Assembly: GCA_028673005.1 (NCBI GenBank)
Contig: CM054120.1
Span: forward strand, 56,356,057 to 56,420,056
Source of the DNA: Tanypteryx hageni
Lineage: Eukaryota; Arthropoda; Insecta; Odonata; Petaluridae
Length of the DNA stretch: 64,000 bases
Direction of reading: 5' to 3'
Below are positions 32,606 through 45,214 of the stretch, piece by piece. The position numbers were made by a program, and so were the translations under genes. The first letter of the stretch is position 1, and the number at the start of each line of letters is the position of its first letter. The notes beneath the pieces are model-generated. The model was not told the origin of the DNA and ran no database searches. It was given only the letters and a program-made list of their open reading frames with translations.

Positions 32606-34865
32606 CTTACCTGAGAGTCCGTCTGCCTTGTGCGGGAAAACCCCCTCAGGGGGGAAGTACGTAAGTCGCTGCGGGACTCCCTAGGGTTTTCCGGGACACG
32701 GCCAGTTACCATCCGAGAGTTGGCAGCACGCCTTGCTGCGAGCAGGTCAATCTCTGGTGGCCGCCACTGCACGGTCGGCCCCACTTCTTCCGCGGGGGGT
32801 GGCTAACTTGTCCCACCTTCTCACCAGCTCGTCTTTCATAATCTCGACAAGGCGGTAGATACTAGCAACCCTCTCACAGAATGATTCGCTCACCGCCCCC
32901 TAAAATGGACGCTGTTCCGGCGAGCGAAATAGGCACCTCGACACAACCAGGAAGGATACCGATCCTATCCAATATAAAAGCAGTTCTCTTACAAAGGGAA
33001 AGCAAAAGGGAGTCCAGACAAGGAGCAGAGAGAACAGAGTGACGCGGCGCCAGCAAAGGCCAGCGAGGAAATAGACCTTGAACCCGTCATCGATCTCAAT
33101 AATTACGACGCAGCAATCTTCAAAACTGTGCAGAGGGCCAAGGAAAGAAAAATATACCAGGCGTTGGTCTTCAAGCCAAAAGAAATTTAAACCGTAAACA
33201 GATCTGATACATTTATAGACATTCCGGGAAACATCCATTAGGAAAACACCTGGAAAAGAGACCTCCGGATATTGTAATTTATGAAATTATCAATAACGCA
33301 GCATTCGTGAAGACTATAAAACAGAAAACTGGGAACAACGATATTACGATCACTAAGACTAAGGTTCAAGGATACAGCTGACCACCATGGACGATTATAA
33401 TAATATCAAACAGTATTTAATGGAGACTGGCGCCCATATGCATACCTGGGCGGGATAAACAAGTACAACCATCGGGTATCTGATAAAAATAAAGAAAAAA
33501 CGCATAAACCAAAGCGGTTCCCTCACTACGGCCATCAGTCTAGACCACCCTAGAAATGACGGATAAAGGGATCGAGGAAAAAGAATTTCCGCCGCTGCCC
33601 AAAATAGAGACCAAGGAACTGCCGAAAAGTGAAGATAATTGTTAAAACAATGACTCGGATATCAGAACCCTAGTAGCGACTATGGATTAATTCACTGTTA
33701 CAATACAACAGCAAATGACGGCCGTGATGACCCTTATACAGACCTTAGTGGCCGCCATTACCACGCAAAACGGAAATGGACTCCAGGGTCTTAAAAACCA
33801 CTACTATCATAATTGCTCATTTGAATGCCTATGGGGCGGTAAGAAGTAAAACGCCGGAACTCCTTGTGTTCCTTAACAAAAGCTTAGTTAAAATCATTCT
33901 AATACAAGAGACGCACCAATTACTAAATGAAGATTGGTCTGTTCGTGGTTACAAGGTATTCAGGAGGGACCGACTAAGCAATACCCGAGGGGATGTAGTG
34001 GCGAACCACGCCTGTGAATGAATTGCATTCACAACAAAAGACAACAAGAGCTTGGACCCATTAGAGGCAGTGGGAAACAGAGCTGACACCAATGTGGGTA
34101 AAACCATAATAATAAGTATATACATATCACCGAAAAAGTACAATGCATGAAAGACATAAAGGGTCTTCTTAGCATGGACGACGGAATTGTAATTGCAGGC
34201 GACTTCAACGCCACGCATTGGGCGTGGAACTCCAGTACAGACAACAGTCGTGGAAACCTAATAAGATCATGGGCACGAGAGGATCAAATTATAGTAGTGG
34301 CTCCAGTAGTAACGACGTGACAAGGACCAACGAATACAGGATTTATCCTTGACTTTACCCTGGTCTAGAATTTTATTCGACGGACATTGTTCAAAATGGA
34401 CCCGGAACATACCAGCGACCACTACCCGGTTATTCTAAGAATCGGGACACAGGTAATAATTTCTCAACAGGACAACCACCGCATGTTCTACGGACTTGCG
34501 GACTGGGCTAAATTTTGAAAGAAAATTACGGAGTACTACCAAGTGAGGTGCCCATGATAACCTCCGAGGAGGGAATAGAAGAGGCTGCAGAATTGTTGGG
34601 AACGCCATCAAGAATGAAGCGGAAGAGGCAAACCCGGGCAATGCAACTAAAGCTAAGGAAAGCCTTGAGAACACTGATGAAATTAAGGTACTCATTTAAA
34701 GATGAATGAGTGTTAGGAGGCGATATTACCGCCTTGGCTCCGCTGAACAGAAAAGGGATCTCCGAGAACTCAATAGAGAAATTAAAGACCAGCTGAGGCG
34801 CCTAAGAATATATATATATGGTCAATCCGACGTGCAGACCTTGGCATATTAAACAACACAATTTG
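32606..34865 (+). mobile_element. Jockey-clade LINE copy 1 (decayed, 3' truncated)
   Basis: The 5' UTR (about 32610-32900) matches that of the Jockey copy at 61.8 kb: GGAAAACCCCCT..GGGG, CACGCCTTGCTGCGAGC, GGGGGTGGCTAAC, CCACCTTCTCACC. A gag remnant starts ATG at 32905 (MDAVPASEIGTST), continues in several frames, and ends with a Leu/Gln-rich tail (VTIQQQMTAVMTLIQTLV) before 33776. ORF2 starts at 33776. Near 34866 it stops and I-clade sequence begins. Confidence 0.8.
33776..34865 (+). pseudogene. Jockey ORF2 N-terminus (endonuclease)
   Basis: The 81-codon start matches the Jockey ORF2 start at 63688: IIIAHLNAYGAVRSKTPELL corresponds to VLITWNCNGAIRTKSPELL, and ILIQETHQ is the endonuclease Glu motif. 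The frame then breaks several times. Later pieces include IISIYISPKK, a GDFNATHWAWN-like string near 34200, and RDLRELNREIKDQLRRL near 34755. No RT follows, because the copy is cut at about 34865. Confidence 0.8.
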
Positions 34866-36620
34866 GAAATAAGTGGAGACCAGAATGGGCATCCGTAAAC
34901 AGGAGGAACCTGGAAGACTTTTTCAACCATTTACCTCAGCCCTTCGTGATGCAAGGGGACTATAATGTTAATATAACCCTCTGGGGAGATACGGTGGGTG
35001 ATAGAATGGCAGAAGGCATCTTTTAAAATTAATTTATATGATTTTAATCTGATTTTGCGGAACAACAACGAAAACAACTATTTTAATGGACAATACTCTT
35101 CAATTGACCTTTTTATGACAACGAGCACTAAAGTTTCACTGTTTTCTCCGGCCGTTCACCCAGATATCTTTGAAAGCGATCACTTCCGCCTTTTTATCGC
35201 AAAACAAGTATCAGTAACTATGTGTATTTAGAAATGCTAACTGGGCAAATTTTTAAAATGATATATATTTTAATTTTGATGCTAGTCATAATGCTCTGAG
35301 TAATATATAATTCTTTGCAGAAGCAATTATGACTGCTGCTAGTAGAAGCATCCCAAAATATTCAGGAAAGTTTATTCACCCGCCAGTTCCTTGGTGGAAT
35401 GATGAATGAGCCACCGCTATTAATACCCAGAAATAGTAGGCTGCAAAAAAACTAGTAGCATCTCTTTTTGTAAACGATCTTGCAATATTTTGTGTATTGT
35501 CAAAATGATCAACGGAATCAAGACAGATTCAGCTTACTACAAATCGCATAGACAAATGGGCTAGCTCAAATGGTTTTCGTTTCTCGACCGGTGTACCAAA
35601 TGCTTCCATTTTCATAGAATGAGAGGGATTTTTCCATAACCAGTTTTAACAATAGGTGGAAATAGATTTGAGCTTGCTGACAAATCTGTTTTTAGTAATG
35701 GTTTTAGATAGGAGACTCAATTGGCGGAGTCACATCAATGTTCTAAATGATAATTCCTATATAGTTTTAAAACTTTAAATCCCTTAAATAATTCATCGTG
35801 GGGCACTGATGGCTCATGAACGCTCTAAATTTGCAGAGCATTGGTATGATATATTGGAGTACGGGTCTTTTACATATCTCGACTCGCTCTACATACTTGC
35901 GCCTGTTGGCATCTGTGCACAACAATGGTCTCAGGGTGGTTACTGGTGCTTTTCATACCAGCTCTGTTCCCACTACTTACTGTAAACACAAATAAACACC
36001 CCTAGATCTATGTAGAATGCTTTTAACATGTACAAATGCATCAAAAAGTTTGCCATTAAAGACCACTCACTGTTTTAAAATAAGTTTTAACCAAAGTTTT
36101 ATAGAACTTTTTAACAGACGACCAAGAGCAACTCCACTCTTAGAGATTCGTTTTAAAAATTTTAACGACAGAGAAGGCCTCCATCTTCCCCAAGCCTACT
36201 CTGGAGGCTTCTATAAATTTTCACCCTGGCAGGTGACAATATCAGACTGACTGATGCAAATATTCCCGCATCCAAAATCTGAAACAGAACCAATAATGTA
36301 CTAGACAATATTCCAAGAAACAACTAAGGAATAAACCGAGTGTATACTAATTTATATTGATGGTCAAAAAGTCGGAAAATGCTTGTTCATAAGTGTATAC
36401 CTTCAGTCAAAATGGTACTCAGACACTTTAACTGAATTCTCCCGGTAAAATATTCTTGGTGAACCAATTGCAATTAGGAAGTCATTCCAGGGCATTGAGC
36501 ATAGGCATGCGGAGTACCTAATCTGCTCTGACATCATGAGTGCAATGAAAGATATCTCCAATCCTTTCCTCAACAATCAAGTAGCTCAGAAATTCATGGT
36601 TTTCTATAATTTCTGAAGGT
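34866..36620 (+). pseudogene. I-clade LINE copy 1 (ORF2 remnant with RNase H)
   Basis: Endonuclease: PEWASVNRRNLEDFFNHLPQ, GDYNVNITLWGD, then in another frame NGQYSSIDLFMTTSTKVSLF and ESDHFRLFIA (35070-35210). Then PVPWWNDE (35390). An internal deletion removes most of the RT and resumes at DLAIFCV (35478, just after the catalytic box) and IDKWASSNGFRFS. The 3' part has SKFAEHWYDILEYG and an RNase H remnant (about 36350-36615: an EPIAIRKSFQGIEHRHAEYL-like string and LICSDIMSAMKD). Many stops. RNase H marks it as I clade rather than Jockey. Confidence 0.7.
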
Positions 36621-37339
36621 AAACTATGTGATACTATTCCTTCTTTGGATCTTCTTTATCATACTCATTTTCCTCCTCTGGTTTCAGTCTATATAGCGAT
36701 TTTCCACACATTATATAATGTTCTATTCTTGTGTTCCTAGACCAACGTGTGTTCATTGTTAATGGTTCTCCTCACGTGGACATACCTGAATATGACTAGA
36801 GCGGTGAGAGTGACACTTCATTACATTGTGTGCCGCTTTGTAAATTACTATTCTTTCAAAGTCTAGATTAAGGACTCCAGTAATAATTGGTTTTCTATTA
36901 GAGTATATTTTTATCATTTTCTCCACTATTAAGTGGTCTTACCGCAAACATTCTTGCTTTCTATGTGCAGGACTTGGTGTATAATACCGCTTGCATTAGA
37001 AATTTTATCAATATCTCCAAAAATATATTCGTGCAAAATGGGTATCAAATTTCATATCCATAATAGTATATACTGAACTCACCACATGTTCAGCTTCGAT
37101 TGAATAACACATTCAATCTCGTCTTTTTCTTAATTTTAATTTCAAATTAAAATTGTGCATTGGATCGTTGTCATTACATTTGCACCAGGTATCTTTTCCT
37201 TTTCTTCATATTACCGCGAGTGCCGGACTTAATAAATCTCTCGTCAAATTGACTTCTCGCCCTTAATGGGGTACAGAGCCGATGAATATTAATCAAATGC
37301 ATTCCGTAACCATTATTTAAACATCAGCGAAAAGGATAC

Positions 37340-37392
<53 letters not shown>

Positions 37393-39300
37393 TAAATTAC
37401 AGAATTTTCCATATTATATTTTTTGTTGAAATTTGGTGTTCTAAGATATTCTCCTCATTTCGCAAATTCAATTTGGCACAAGTCGGCGGGATAGCATTTT
37501 GTATCTCCGCCTAAATTCGAACAACATCATCAATATGATCATAATAACGTTTGTCAAATTTTTTCAGGAGAGATTGCAGTTTTGCAAACACTACGAAATA
37601 TAATCATCATATTTCGTTGTTCACCCAGTGACCGTTTTCAATATTATATATTAAATGTTTTTCTTCAGTCATGGAGTGCGACCTCGAAATTTATATCTTT
37701 CAAATATCATTGGCCCTTTGTCTACTAAATATTCCAGGGTATTCTAAGAGGTTCTCCTCAATTCGATGTCTCAATTTGTTACAAGTCTGTAGAATATCAT
37801 TTTGTGTCTCCGCCTTAATTCCAAGAACATAAGCTATCCTATTATAAATATTTTTTTCCAATTTACCAAGATAGATGGCAAAGTATCAATATTTTTCCTA
37901 TATTTCTTAGGTCACATTGTGGCTGTTCTTTGGTAAATTCCAGTGGTTGTTATTTTTTATTATTGAATGCAACCTTTTCATGTATTTTCGCAAGTATTTC
38001 CAACCATAGGCTTGTTAAGATTAATATAGATCTACTCATACCTATTACTAACACATTGATATCCAACTGATCTATTTCGTTTAAATGCGGTATTCTAAGG
38101 TGTGCTGTAGATTACGCTAGGATCATGGTTTACTAGTCTTACATACCACCAGCATCAGTAAATCTATCATAGTCAGTGTGTACAGTTTCCAGAATAAATA
38201 ATGATTTTCCACACACTATAGAGTATGTTCCTCCATCTTTCCTAGATCAACGTGTGTTTATTTTAAAGTTTCTCTTTACGTGGACATATCCCCAAGTGAT
38301 AAGTGTGGTGAAAGCATGCTGATCAAAAAGTCTTTTTCTCCGCTCATGGAGTGCGACGTCTTAATATATTTTTCGCCATTATTTTAGGTTCTTTGGCTTG
38401 TCATATATCAATTTCCTTATACGTATAAGTAACACACTGGTATTCAAATATTGTACTTCGTTTAAACAGGATATTCTAAGCTTTTCTGCACATTACGATA
38501 TCTAAATTTCTTCTCAAAAAGAAAAAAGTTTCCTAAAGATTCAGAAACTATATCATAGTCTTTTTTCTCGTTTTTTTAAGAATGAATAGCGATTTTCCAC
38601 AAACTACGTAGTGTGTTTCTCTTTTCTGCCTAGATAAACGTATGCTCATTTATAATATTCTCCATATGAGGACATTACACTAAGAGACAAGAGTGGTAAT
38701 AGCAATACACTTTTACATTGCGGGTTGCTGTGTTAAATAATAAAGCTAAATTGCTACGGCGTTTATAGCAAATTCTCCACAAGCATATTCAAGAGTTGAA
38801 AAGGCTTCTAAACATATTAGGAGTATATATGTCCGACACATTGTTTAAAGACCAGCATCATGGATGACACTAATTTTATCAGTAAATTACATAATTTTCC
38901 ATATGATCAATTGTGTTAAATGGTGTATTTATGGCGTTTTGCTGATTTCGCTGTTTCAATTTTGCCCATGTTGGTATCTCTTCAATTCCAACAGCGTCGG
39001 CATTCATATCATAATCTCTCTGCTATGAATTACTCAGGATTCTTTGCAATATTTCTATCACTACGAAATATTTTACCCATACTTCTTAGTACACCTTGTG
39101 AACGTTTTGGGTATTTTCAATTAGATGTTTTCCTTCACTCATGGGGTGCGAACTCTAAATATATTTCTCGAAAATAGTTTGGGAACATTGGTTTGTTGAG
39201 ACTAATATCAATTCCTTCGTACCTATCCGTATAACACAGATTTTCAAATGATTAACTTCGTTTATATGGCTATTTAATTGTTATACAAATTTCACAATGC
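36621..39300. repeat. Degenerate multi-kb repeat R3, block 2
   Basis: It resumes the R3 phrases: GACCAACGTGTGTTCATTG (36752), TGACTAGAGCGGTGAGAG (36794), GAACTCACCACATGTTC (37076), and repeated ATTCTAAG..TTCTCCTCA and TCCTTCACTCATGGGGTGCGA-type phrases (37675, 38335, 39130). A (TA)n run lies at 37343-37389. No gene found. Confidence 0.6.
37343..37389. repeat. (TA)n microsatellite
   Basis: About 23 TA units inside repeat R3. Confidence 0.95.
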
Positions 39301-39721
39301 AAATCAAATTACGAAATAATTTATTCCATAAGGTAATATTCCTCATTCACAATAATCACATACCAGTGTTAAGCAAATTATGAATAATATGTTGGAATCA
39401 ATTAACAGTTTGGCATTTATAGCTTGCTATGTTAACTAATCTCCCATTATGCACAAATAATTAGAATTATATTGAGTTTTGTAAGTTTGTTAAATATGCA
39501 AGCATAAGGAATGTCCTTGAGAGATTGTGTTTATATGACAATATTTTTCTATTTCATTTTATGGAGATTGTTTTCCTGTACTGTTGATTCAGATACTGAT
39601 TCATAAGGATAACCAACCTTTGTTATAATCTGCCGTAGTGAATTAGCGACCTCATCGCTCGATGATTGTTTTCATCTCAAACAGCCCTCAGATGCAAATC
39701 TGGTGAAATAAATTAATATAT
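39301..39721. repeat. Partial copy of the Gypsy-related AT-rich repeat
   Basis: Colinear with 41880-42270 and in part with 29430-29700: CACATACCA(G/A)TGTTAA, TTAATCTCCCATTGT-type phrases, then CTC(C)AGATGCAAATCTGGT. It ends at a short TA run before 39722. No gene. Confidence 0.5.
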
Positions 39722-40870
39722 ATATATGGTCAATTGCCACATAACTACAGAATTCAGTTAAATTTAAAGACAACATAAATGGTATCCTGAAATCTAAGCA
39801 TGTCAGCATGGGACAAATTTCTTATTGTTTAATTTAACCTAACCATGTCATGTTTTTGTTTGTTGGTAACGATTACCAGTGTTACAGTATTCTAGCTCAA
39901 ATTGGGCTTGAATATTTGTCATTCTCGTTTAAAACGTACCAATTTTAATCAAATTAAGTAATATTGTGATGGAATTAAGAAGCAGTTTGACATTGATTTC
40001 ATGGTATGTTAATTAATCCTCCATTGTATACAGACGTTCATAACTAAATTAAGTTTTGTAAGCTTGCCTATATATGCAAGCCTAAGGAGTGTCTATGGGA
40101 GATTGTATTTTATTTTTCACTTTCGTGGTTATTATTTTCCTATACTGTTGACTGTGACATTGATCAATAAGGATTATGATAATTATGAATTTTTCATTTG
40201 TGTTCGGAAATTAGCTACACCCATCTCCCAATAAATGTTGTCATTGCCAAAATAGTCTAAATTTTGTTAAATTTCAAGGTATCAAAATTGGTATCTATGC
40301 TTGTCAGCAATGCACAAATTTCTCATTGTTTAATTTAACCTATTTGTGTAAATTTGTATGTTTGTTGGTAAAAATTACCAGTATCACAATACCCTAGCTC
40401 CTATTGGGCTCGAATATCTTTAAATATTTTTCTATCTATGCATTAATATATGCAGTGTAATCTACAGGGTGATTGTTATATTATTTATTTATTCTACTAA
40501 TTTCCTGAGGCTCTACTTGAACAATGAGGCATTTATAATTTGTTTTTGAGCTGCGAAATTATATAGCTTTGTACTTTCGTAACTGTTGGTCCATGATAGA
40601 TTTGGAACCCCTGTTTTGTAGTCGTTTACATCTAATGGTTGTGCTCAATTTTTAATATATATCTTTTGGCAAATAATATAATCTTTCTTAATTAACCTGT
40701 AACTCTAAGTGAGTATTGTGCTATTGTACTTTTGAAAATTCGTGCTCATTCCTAACTTTTAATTTTAGCTTCAAACTTGATGTGAGATGTGCTTCGATGT
40801 GGCGCATCTGTAAACTCTAGAGTTAGACCTTAGTTTGGAAAGCTATACACTGAGTGAACTCATCAATAGT
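39722..40870 (+). repeat. Copy 2 of the AT-rich repeat at 29206-30480
   Basis: Begins TATATATATGGTCAATTGCC and follows copy 1 base for base with scattered differences to CTATACACTGAGTGAACTCATC. It runs into LTR-like sequence at 40870, whereas copy 1 does not. Confidence 0.75.
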
Positions 40871-41480
40871 GGGTGGGGGATTAAGATTTTAACCAACCAA
40901 CAGTTTATCGAGTTTCTCTTAAGTTATGTGTGTTTGCCAGACCGTTAATTTTCGAACTTAATCAAACGACGTACTCCATCAAACGACACGCCCCTGCAAT
41001 CGGCCCACCATGGTATTCGCACGTACTAGGCTAATGCTCATACTTTGGCTTTGCGCTTATGTACATAAACATATAAGAAACGGACATTAGCCGAGAAGAT
41101 AACGCTACCCTTTTGCGATTTAACCAATAGACGCTCTCGTGTGGTGCACCCTTCTCTCGTAAACAGATCAATTGAGCTGGTTCCATCTTGGAAACTTTGC
41201 GGAACGAGGCCCGTAATTCAGGATTGTCGAACTTGAGAAGGAGGGAGAAGAGAGAGAAAACGTTAGGACAACCTGGCATCGTGTGGCCATCCTTTTCACA
41301 GCCAGAGGAACATTTCCTTTTTATCCCACTACTTTACATTTCTTTTTGTTTTCCCTCCAAGTGGTCAATTCTTCTGAGTAGATGTATATATTTCTGCATT
41401 GTATAACGTAATTTCAATATAGTGGTAAGCGTTTATTTGTCACATTCCATTGTGTTATATTTGATTTGCTGTTGGCAGCA
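40871..41480 (+). repeat. LTR-like sequence of the Gypsy family, copy 1
   Basis: Shares an ordered set of phrases with 57985-58660 and 61430-61800: CAGTTTATCG(A/T)GTT, GTGTTTGCCAGA, GAACTCCA-type CGTACTCCATCAAACGAC, TTTCTGCATTGTAT, and GTTGGCAGCAGTGT near the end. No protein frame. Solo or fragmentary LTR is the best reading. Confidence 0.5.
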
Positions 41481-41879
41481 GTGTCACTTAGGATGTATTG
41501 TATCATTTTTCAATTTTATGTACTTTTTGAAATACGCGAGATTAATTTAAATGAGACAGTTACGGTTCAAATTACGAAAAATTATTTGCAAGCAAAGATA
41601 AAGCTTGACATTCTCCACAAGCCTTTTCACCAATTGTACAGGGTGTGTTTAAGCCTGCTCCCAAAATTTGAAAACTAAATTCGGTTTCTGCCAAGATCGC
41701 TCCCTTATGGGAAATACCGTTCATGGTCGACGCGATTATTACTCCTGTAACTCTTTCATTAACAAAGTCGGAAAACTCAAATGACTCTCGTGTAGCATAT
41801 TTCAGCAAAGTTAAGAACTATTGTACTGCAATTAAGCAATATCTTGTAATTTTCAATTATCATGAGTCAATGCTATTTA
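41481..41879. other. No gene recognised
   Basis: Moderately AT-rich sequence downstream of the LTR-like block. The short frames on both strands overlap and show no domain. It may be internal sequence of the same LTR element. Confidence 0.4.
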
Positions 41880-42930
41880 AATTGTGAAATATTTTTACAG
41901 CCATAATATAATATTTCTCATTTATAATTATCACATACCAATGTTAATCAAATTATGTATTAATTTGCTGGAATCGAGTAAAATTGGACATTTATGGCTT
42001 GTTATATTAATTAATCTCCCATTGTCTATTAATGTTCACAATTATATTATGTTTTGTAAGCCTGCCTAGAAAGGCGGAAGTGGTTTGTGGTATTGTATTT
42101 TATTTTTCACTTTAGAGGTTTTCCTGTTCTGGTCCTGTTGACGGTGTCATTGAACAATTAGGATTTTGATAATTGTGAATTTTTCGTTTGGAATAGGGAA
42201 TTAGTTAAATGTTTCGCCCAATGATTGCTGTCATTGCAACCAGGCTCCAGATGCAAATCTGGTAAAATAGATAGATTGAGATTCCAGGAACCGATAAAAG
42301 CAGATAGATTTCAATGCTTCATAGATTGTATCCGGATATTTGATATATATCGGCAGAGATTTATATACTTATTTTTTTAAAATTCAGATATGGGATTTTA
42401 TTGTTTGTTAGTAAGAATTACATACCAGGTGCAATGTAATCTAAACCCAATTCATCTAGGATGACAAAGTCTCTTTAGCCATACAGTATATGCAACTACT
42501 ATAACATCTCTTTGTTAAATATTTTATTAAATTTTATTCAGTAACTTTGTGAACTCTATTTTCATTATGGTTGTAATACGTAATTGGTATACCAGTTGCA
42601 AATTATTAATTTGCATAGGTTCATTCAAAAATCTTGAGCAATGCCAGAGTTGGCATATTTGTTTCCTCGATATAATGAATGATTAATTTGTTACAATTAC
42701 TTCAACTTTGATTGTTATATTTCCTCTAATAATTGTTTCACTTTCTAATAATATAGCCCTACTACAATGTTTGACTAGGGTGATCATTCCTGACTGCTAA
42801 ACTGAGCCCTGTGTTACGAGTTGATGCGCATCTAAATTTCAAAATGAGGTTTTAGTTGGAAAATGCTGATTAGGCGGGACTTATCTGGAGATTGTGAACA
42901 TATCAAAAATGGGGAAGTAGGCACCATTTT
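41880..42930 (+). repeat. Copy 3 of the Gypsy-related AT-rich repeat
   Basis: Matches 39301-39720 at its left end. Its right half (AGCAATGCCAGAGTTGGCAT near 42639) matches AGGCAATGCCAGGGTAGGCAT at 61180, which lies 3' of the Gypsy integrase fragment. Confidence 0.5.
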
Positions 42931-43250
42931 ACCCCTCGTAAACTGTTATATCCTGAGATTCATCTTCTATAAAGTACAGACAGTAGCCCTGAAAACAAGG
43001 ATAAAATTTAGATAAATATCAAATAATCTTCACAATGACCTAATCCCTAATCTCGAGAAGAGATCGTGCTAAGGGTGTTTGAAATCTGTGACGTCGGATA
43101 GTAGATTGGGAATTTTTTGGTATCTTCATCAATATATAAATAAATTTGAGCATTTAAAACTCCATATGTTTAATGCTATGATCCTACCTGACCACATGTA
43201 CAGCTTCAAAGAAATCATGTATTAAAAGTTCTCATTTTTCATAGGCATTA
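42931..43250. repeat. Repeat R3, small piece
   Basis: Contains TGACCACATGTACAGCTTC and ATCAATAT-type phrases of R3 (compare 37076 and 53410). It is the left flank of Jockey copy 2. Confidence 0.45.
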
Positions 43251-44088
43251 AATATCTCAAATTGAACTTGCATATATGCAGATGCATCTGGGCGGGTTTA
43301 GGAAATACTACCATCAGGTATCTGATAATAGTGCTGGATGAGGGGATGGAGCTGTGGTTTATTAAGAAAAAGGTCAACGAGATAGTTGTTCAATGCGTTG
43401 CACTAAGATTACTGGCACCTACAGGGAAGTATCTCTTTGTAGCGACCCTAGAGATAAATGGGAATTTTAGAATCACCTCCAAGGCCGGTATAAATAAAAT
43501 ATGCAGCCATACAGTCAAAATTGAATCTTATAAATACCAAAGGCCGCAGATGTGCTTTAGGTGCATCAGATAAGGAAATAGGGTCCCAAAACTGCACAGC
43601 AACTCCCAGATTACATCCTGTAACCTTCTTTCGTAGGTGCCCAGTCTAATGAAGCACCTGGAAGCGATAAAAACAAAGGAAAATAAAACAGAAAAAACGC
43701 TCAAAACTTCGCGGGTCCCTCCTCTACCGCCATAAGTCCGGACCAATCCAGAAATGACGGATAAAGGGATCGCAGAAAAATAATTTCCGCCGCTACCCAA
43801 ATAGGAGACCAAGGAACAGCCGAAAAGGGAAGATATTTGCTTAAACAATTACTCGGATATTAAATTTCTAGTAGCGACTATGGCTTAATGATTCACTGCT
43901 ACAATCCAACAGCAAATGACGGCCGTGATAAAACTAATGGCCGCCATAACCGTGCAAAACCGAAATGGACGCTAGGGCCTTAAAAACCACCACAATCGTC
44001 ATGGCCTATTTGAATGCTAATGGGGCGGTAAGAAGTAAAACGCCGGAACTCATGGTGTTTTTTAACAAAAACTCAGTAATAGTAGTTC
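43251..44088 (+). pseudogene. Jockey LINE copy 2, 5' part (gag end and ORF2 start)
   Basis: Gag remnants (TIRYLIIVLDEGMELWF, then MCFRCIR, a decayed zinc knuckle) with a downstream string EMTDKGIAEK shared with copy 1. ORF2 starts ATG at 43965 (MDARALKTTTIVMAYLNANG, SKTPELMVFFNKN). It is interrupted at about 44076-44088 by an I-clade element in reverse orientation, and the reading resumes at 49321. Unlike copy 1 it keeps the gag segment between the CTGGGCGGG phrase and the tail. Confidence 0.8.
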
Positions 44089-44289
44089 TTCATTTATACT
44101 GGTGCATCGATATCGAGGTTCATTTTGAACCTTCGTCAACGGGTTAATATTTACAATTTAAAAAAAATATATACATATACACACACATACATATACACAT
44201 ATATATAAATAAATATTAAAATAATAATAGAAAAGAATAGAATTTAAAATCGTTGGAAAAGTCCAGCCTCCGTTAAAAATAATTAAACT

Positions 44290-45116
44290 TCACTCATCCT
44301 TGTTGTGTCATCACCTAGGATGTCTCTTATACATCCCCTGATATTGAATTTCCTACGCAACTCAAAGTATATTTGGCATTCTGTCAGGAGGTGTCTTATG
44401 GTAAGAAAAGTGTCGCAGTCATCACATCGAGGTTGTACCCGTGGGGTGGTAAAAAGTTATGAGTGGGTTAAGGCACAGGGGCCTATCCTCAATCGCGTGA
44501 TGACCAACTCCTCCCTTCTACTATTCCTGACAGATAATTGCCATGCACCGGTACTGACCTTGAGTGTGCGTAATCTGTTGTTTTCGAGGTTTTTCCATGA
44601 GGCTTGCCACTCCTCCTGCAGTGCGCCCCAAAACATCGCACGAAGGTCTCTCCAAGGCACGAGATCCATTTGCACACCTGGGTTTCCCAGGGCATCATTA
44701 GCAGCGACATCAGCTGCCTCATTGCCTGCCATACCTACGTGGCTCGGCATCCAAACGAACTTAATTTGCACACCTCGACTCTTCAAGATGATGAGGGAAG
44801 AGTGCACATCCAGGACCAAAGGATGTACTGGATTGTAGCAGGCAATGGATTGTTATGCGCCCATTGAGTCGGAACATATCAAGTGAGATATATTCCGACG
44901 TTCAGTGCTCTCCAGGGTTAGCTTAATAGCTGTGAGCTCCGCAGTGGGGATACCACACAACGGATTAAGCTTAAACCCGGAGGATATGTGCAGGGATACA
45001 AAGACACATGCGCATTCTATTGAGGACTTCGACCCATCCGTGAAGATAGCTGCAAATCCTGGACAGCGTGACTGGATTTCGGCGAATGCAACCTCGTGTC
45101 CTGTAGGAGGAGACAC
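44290..45116 (-). pseudogene. RNase H and C-terminal domain of I-clade copy 2
   Basis: FAAIFTDGSKSS (first Asp), PTAELTAIKLTLE (Glu), HLICSDSMGA (Asp), then after one frameshift near 44860 KFVWMPSHVGMAGNEAADVAAND (last catalytic Asp). This is the RNase H order expected downstream of the RT in I-clade ORF2. The C-terminal part (CDDCDTFLTIRHLLTECQIY) holds the zinc-knuckle-like CX2C..HX..C of these LINEs. Confidence 0.88.
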
Positions 45117-45214
45117 ATTCTTGGACCTTCGAGCTAAATCAAATAAGATTTCTGGCCTAAGGATATTCTAAGGAGGGTTACGAGGAACTTGCAATCAATA
45201 AATCTGAGGCAGAG

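Noticed and set aside
32560..36660. Target duplication around the Jockey/I composite (similar CTTCTTATCATTCATTTT and CTTCTTTATCATACTCATTTT)
   Set aside because: The phrases resemble sequence already present in R3 at this point, so they may simply be R3 homology rather than a duplication.
41031..41406. Overlapping 72- and 82-codon frames on opposite strands
   Set aside because: They lie in LTR-like sequence; no start context, domain or conservation visible in the other two LTR-like copies.
44153..44240. Stand-alone CA/TA microsatellite
   Set aside because: Its place at the 3' end of the reverse-oriented I-clade element makes it more likely part of that element's 3' end.
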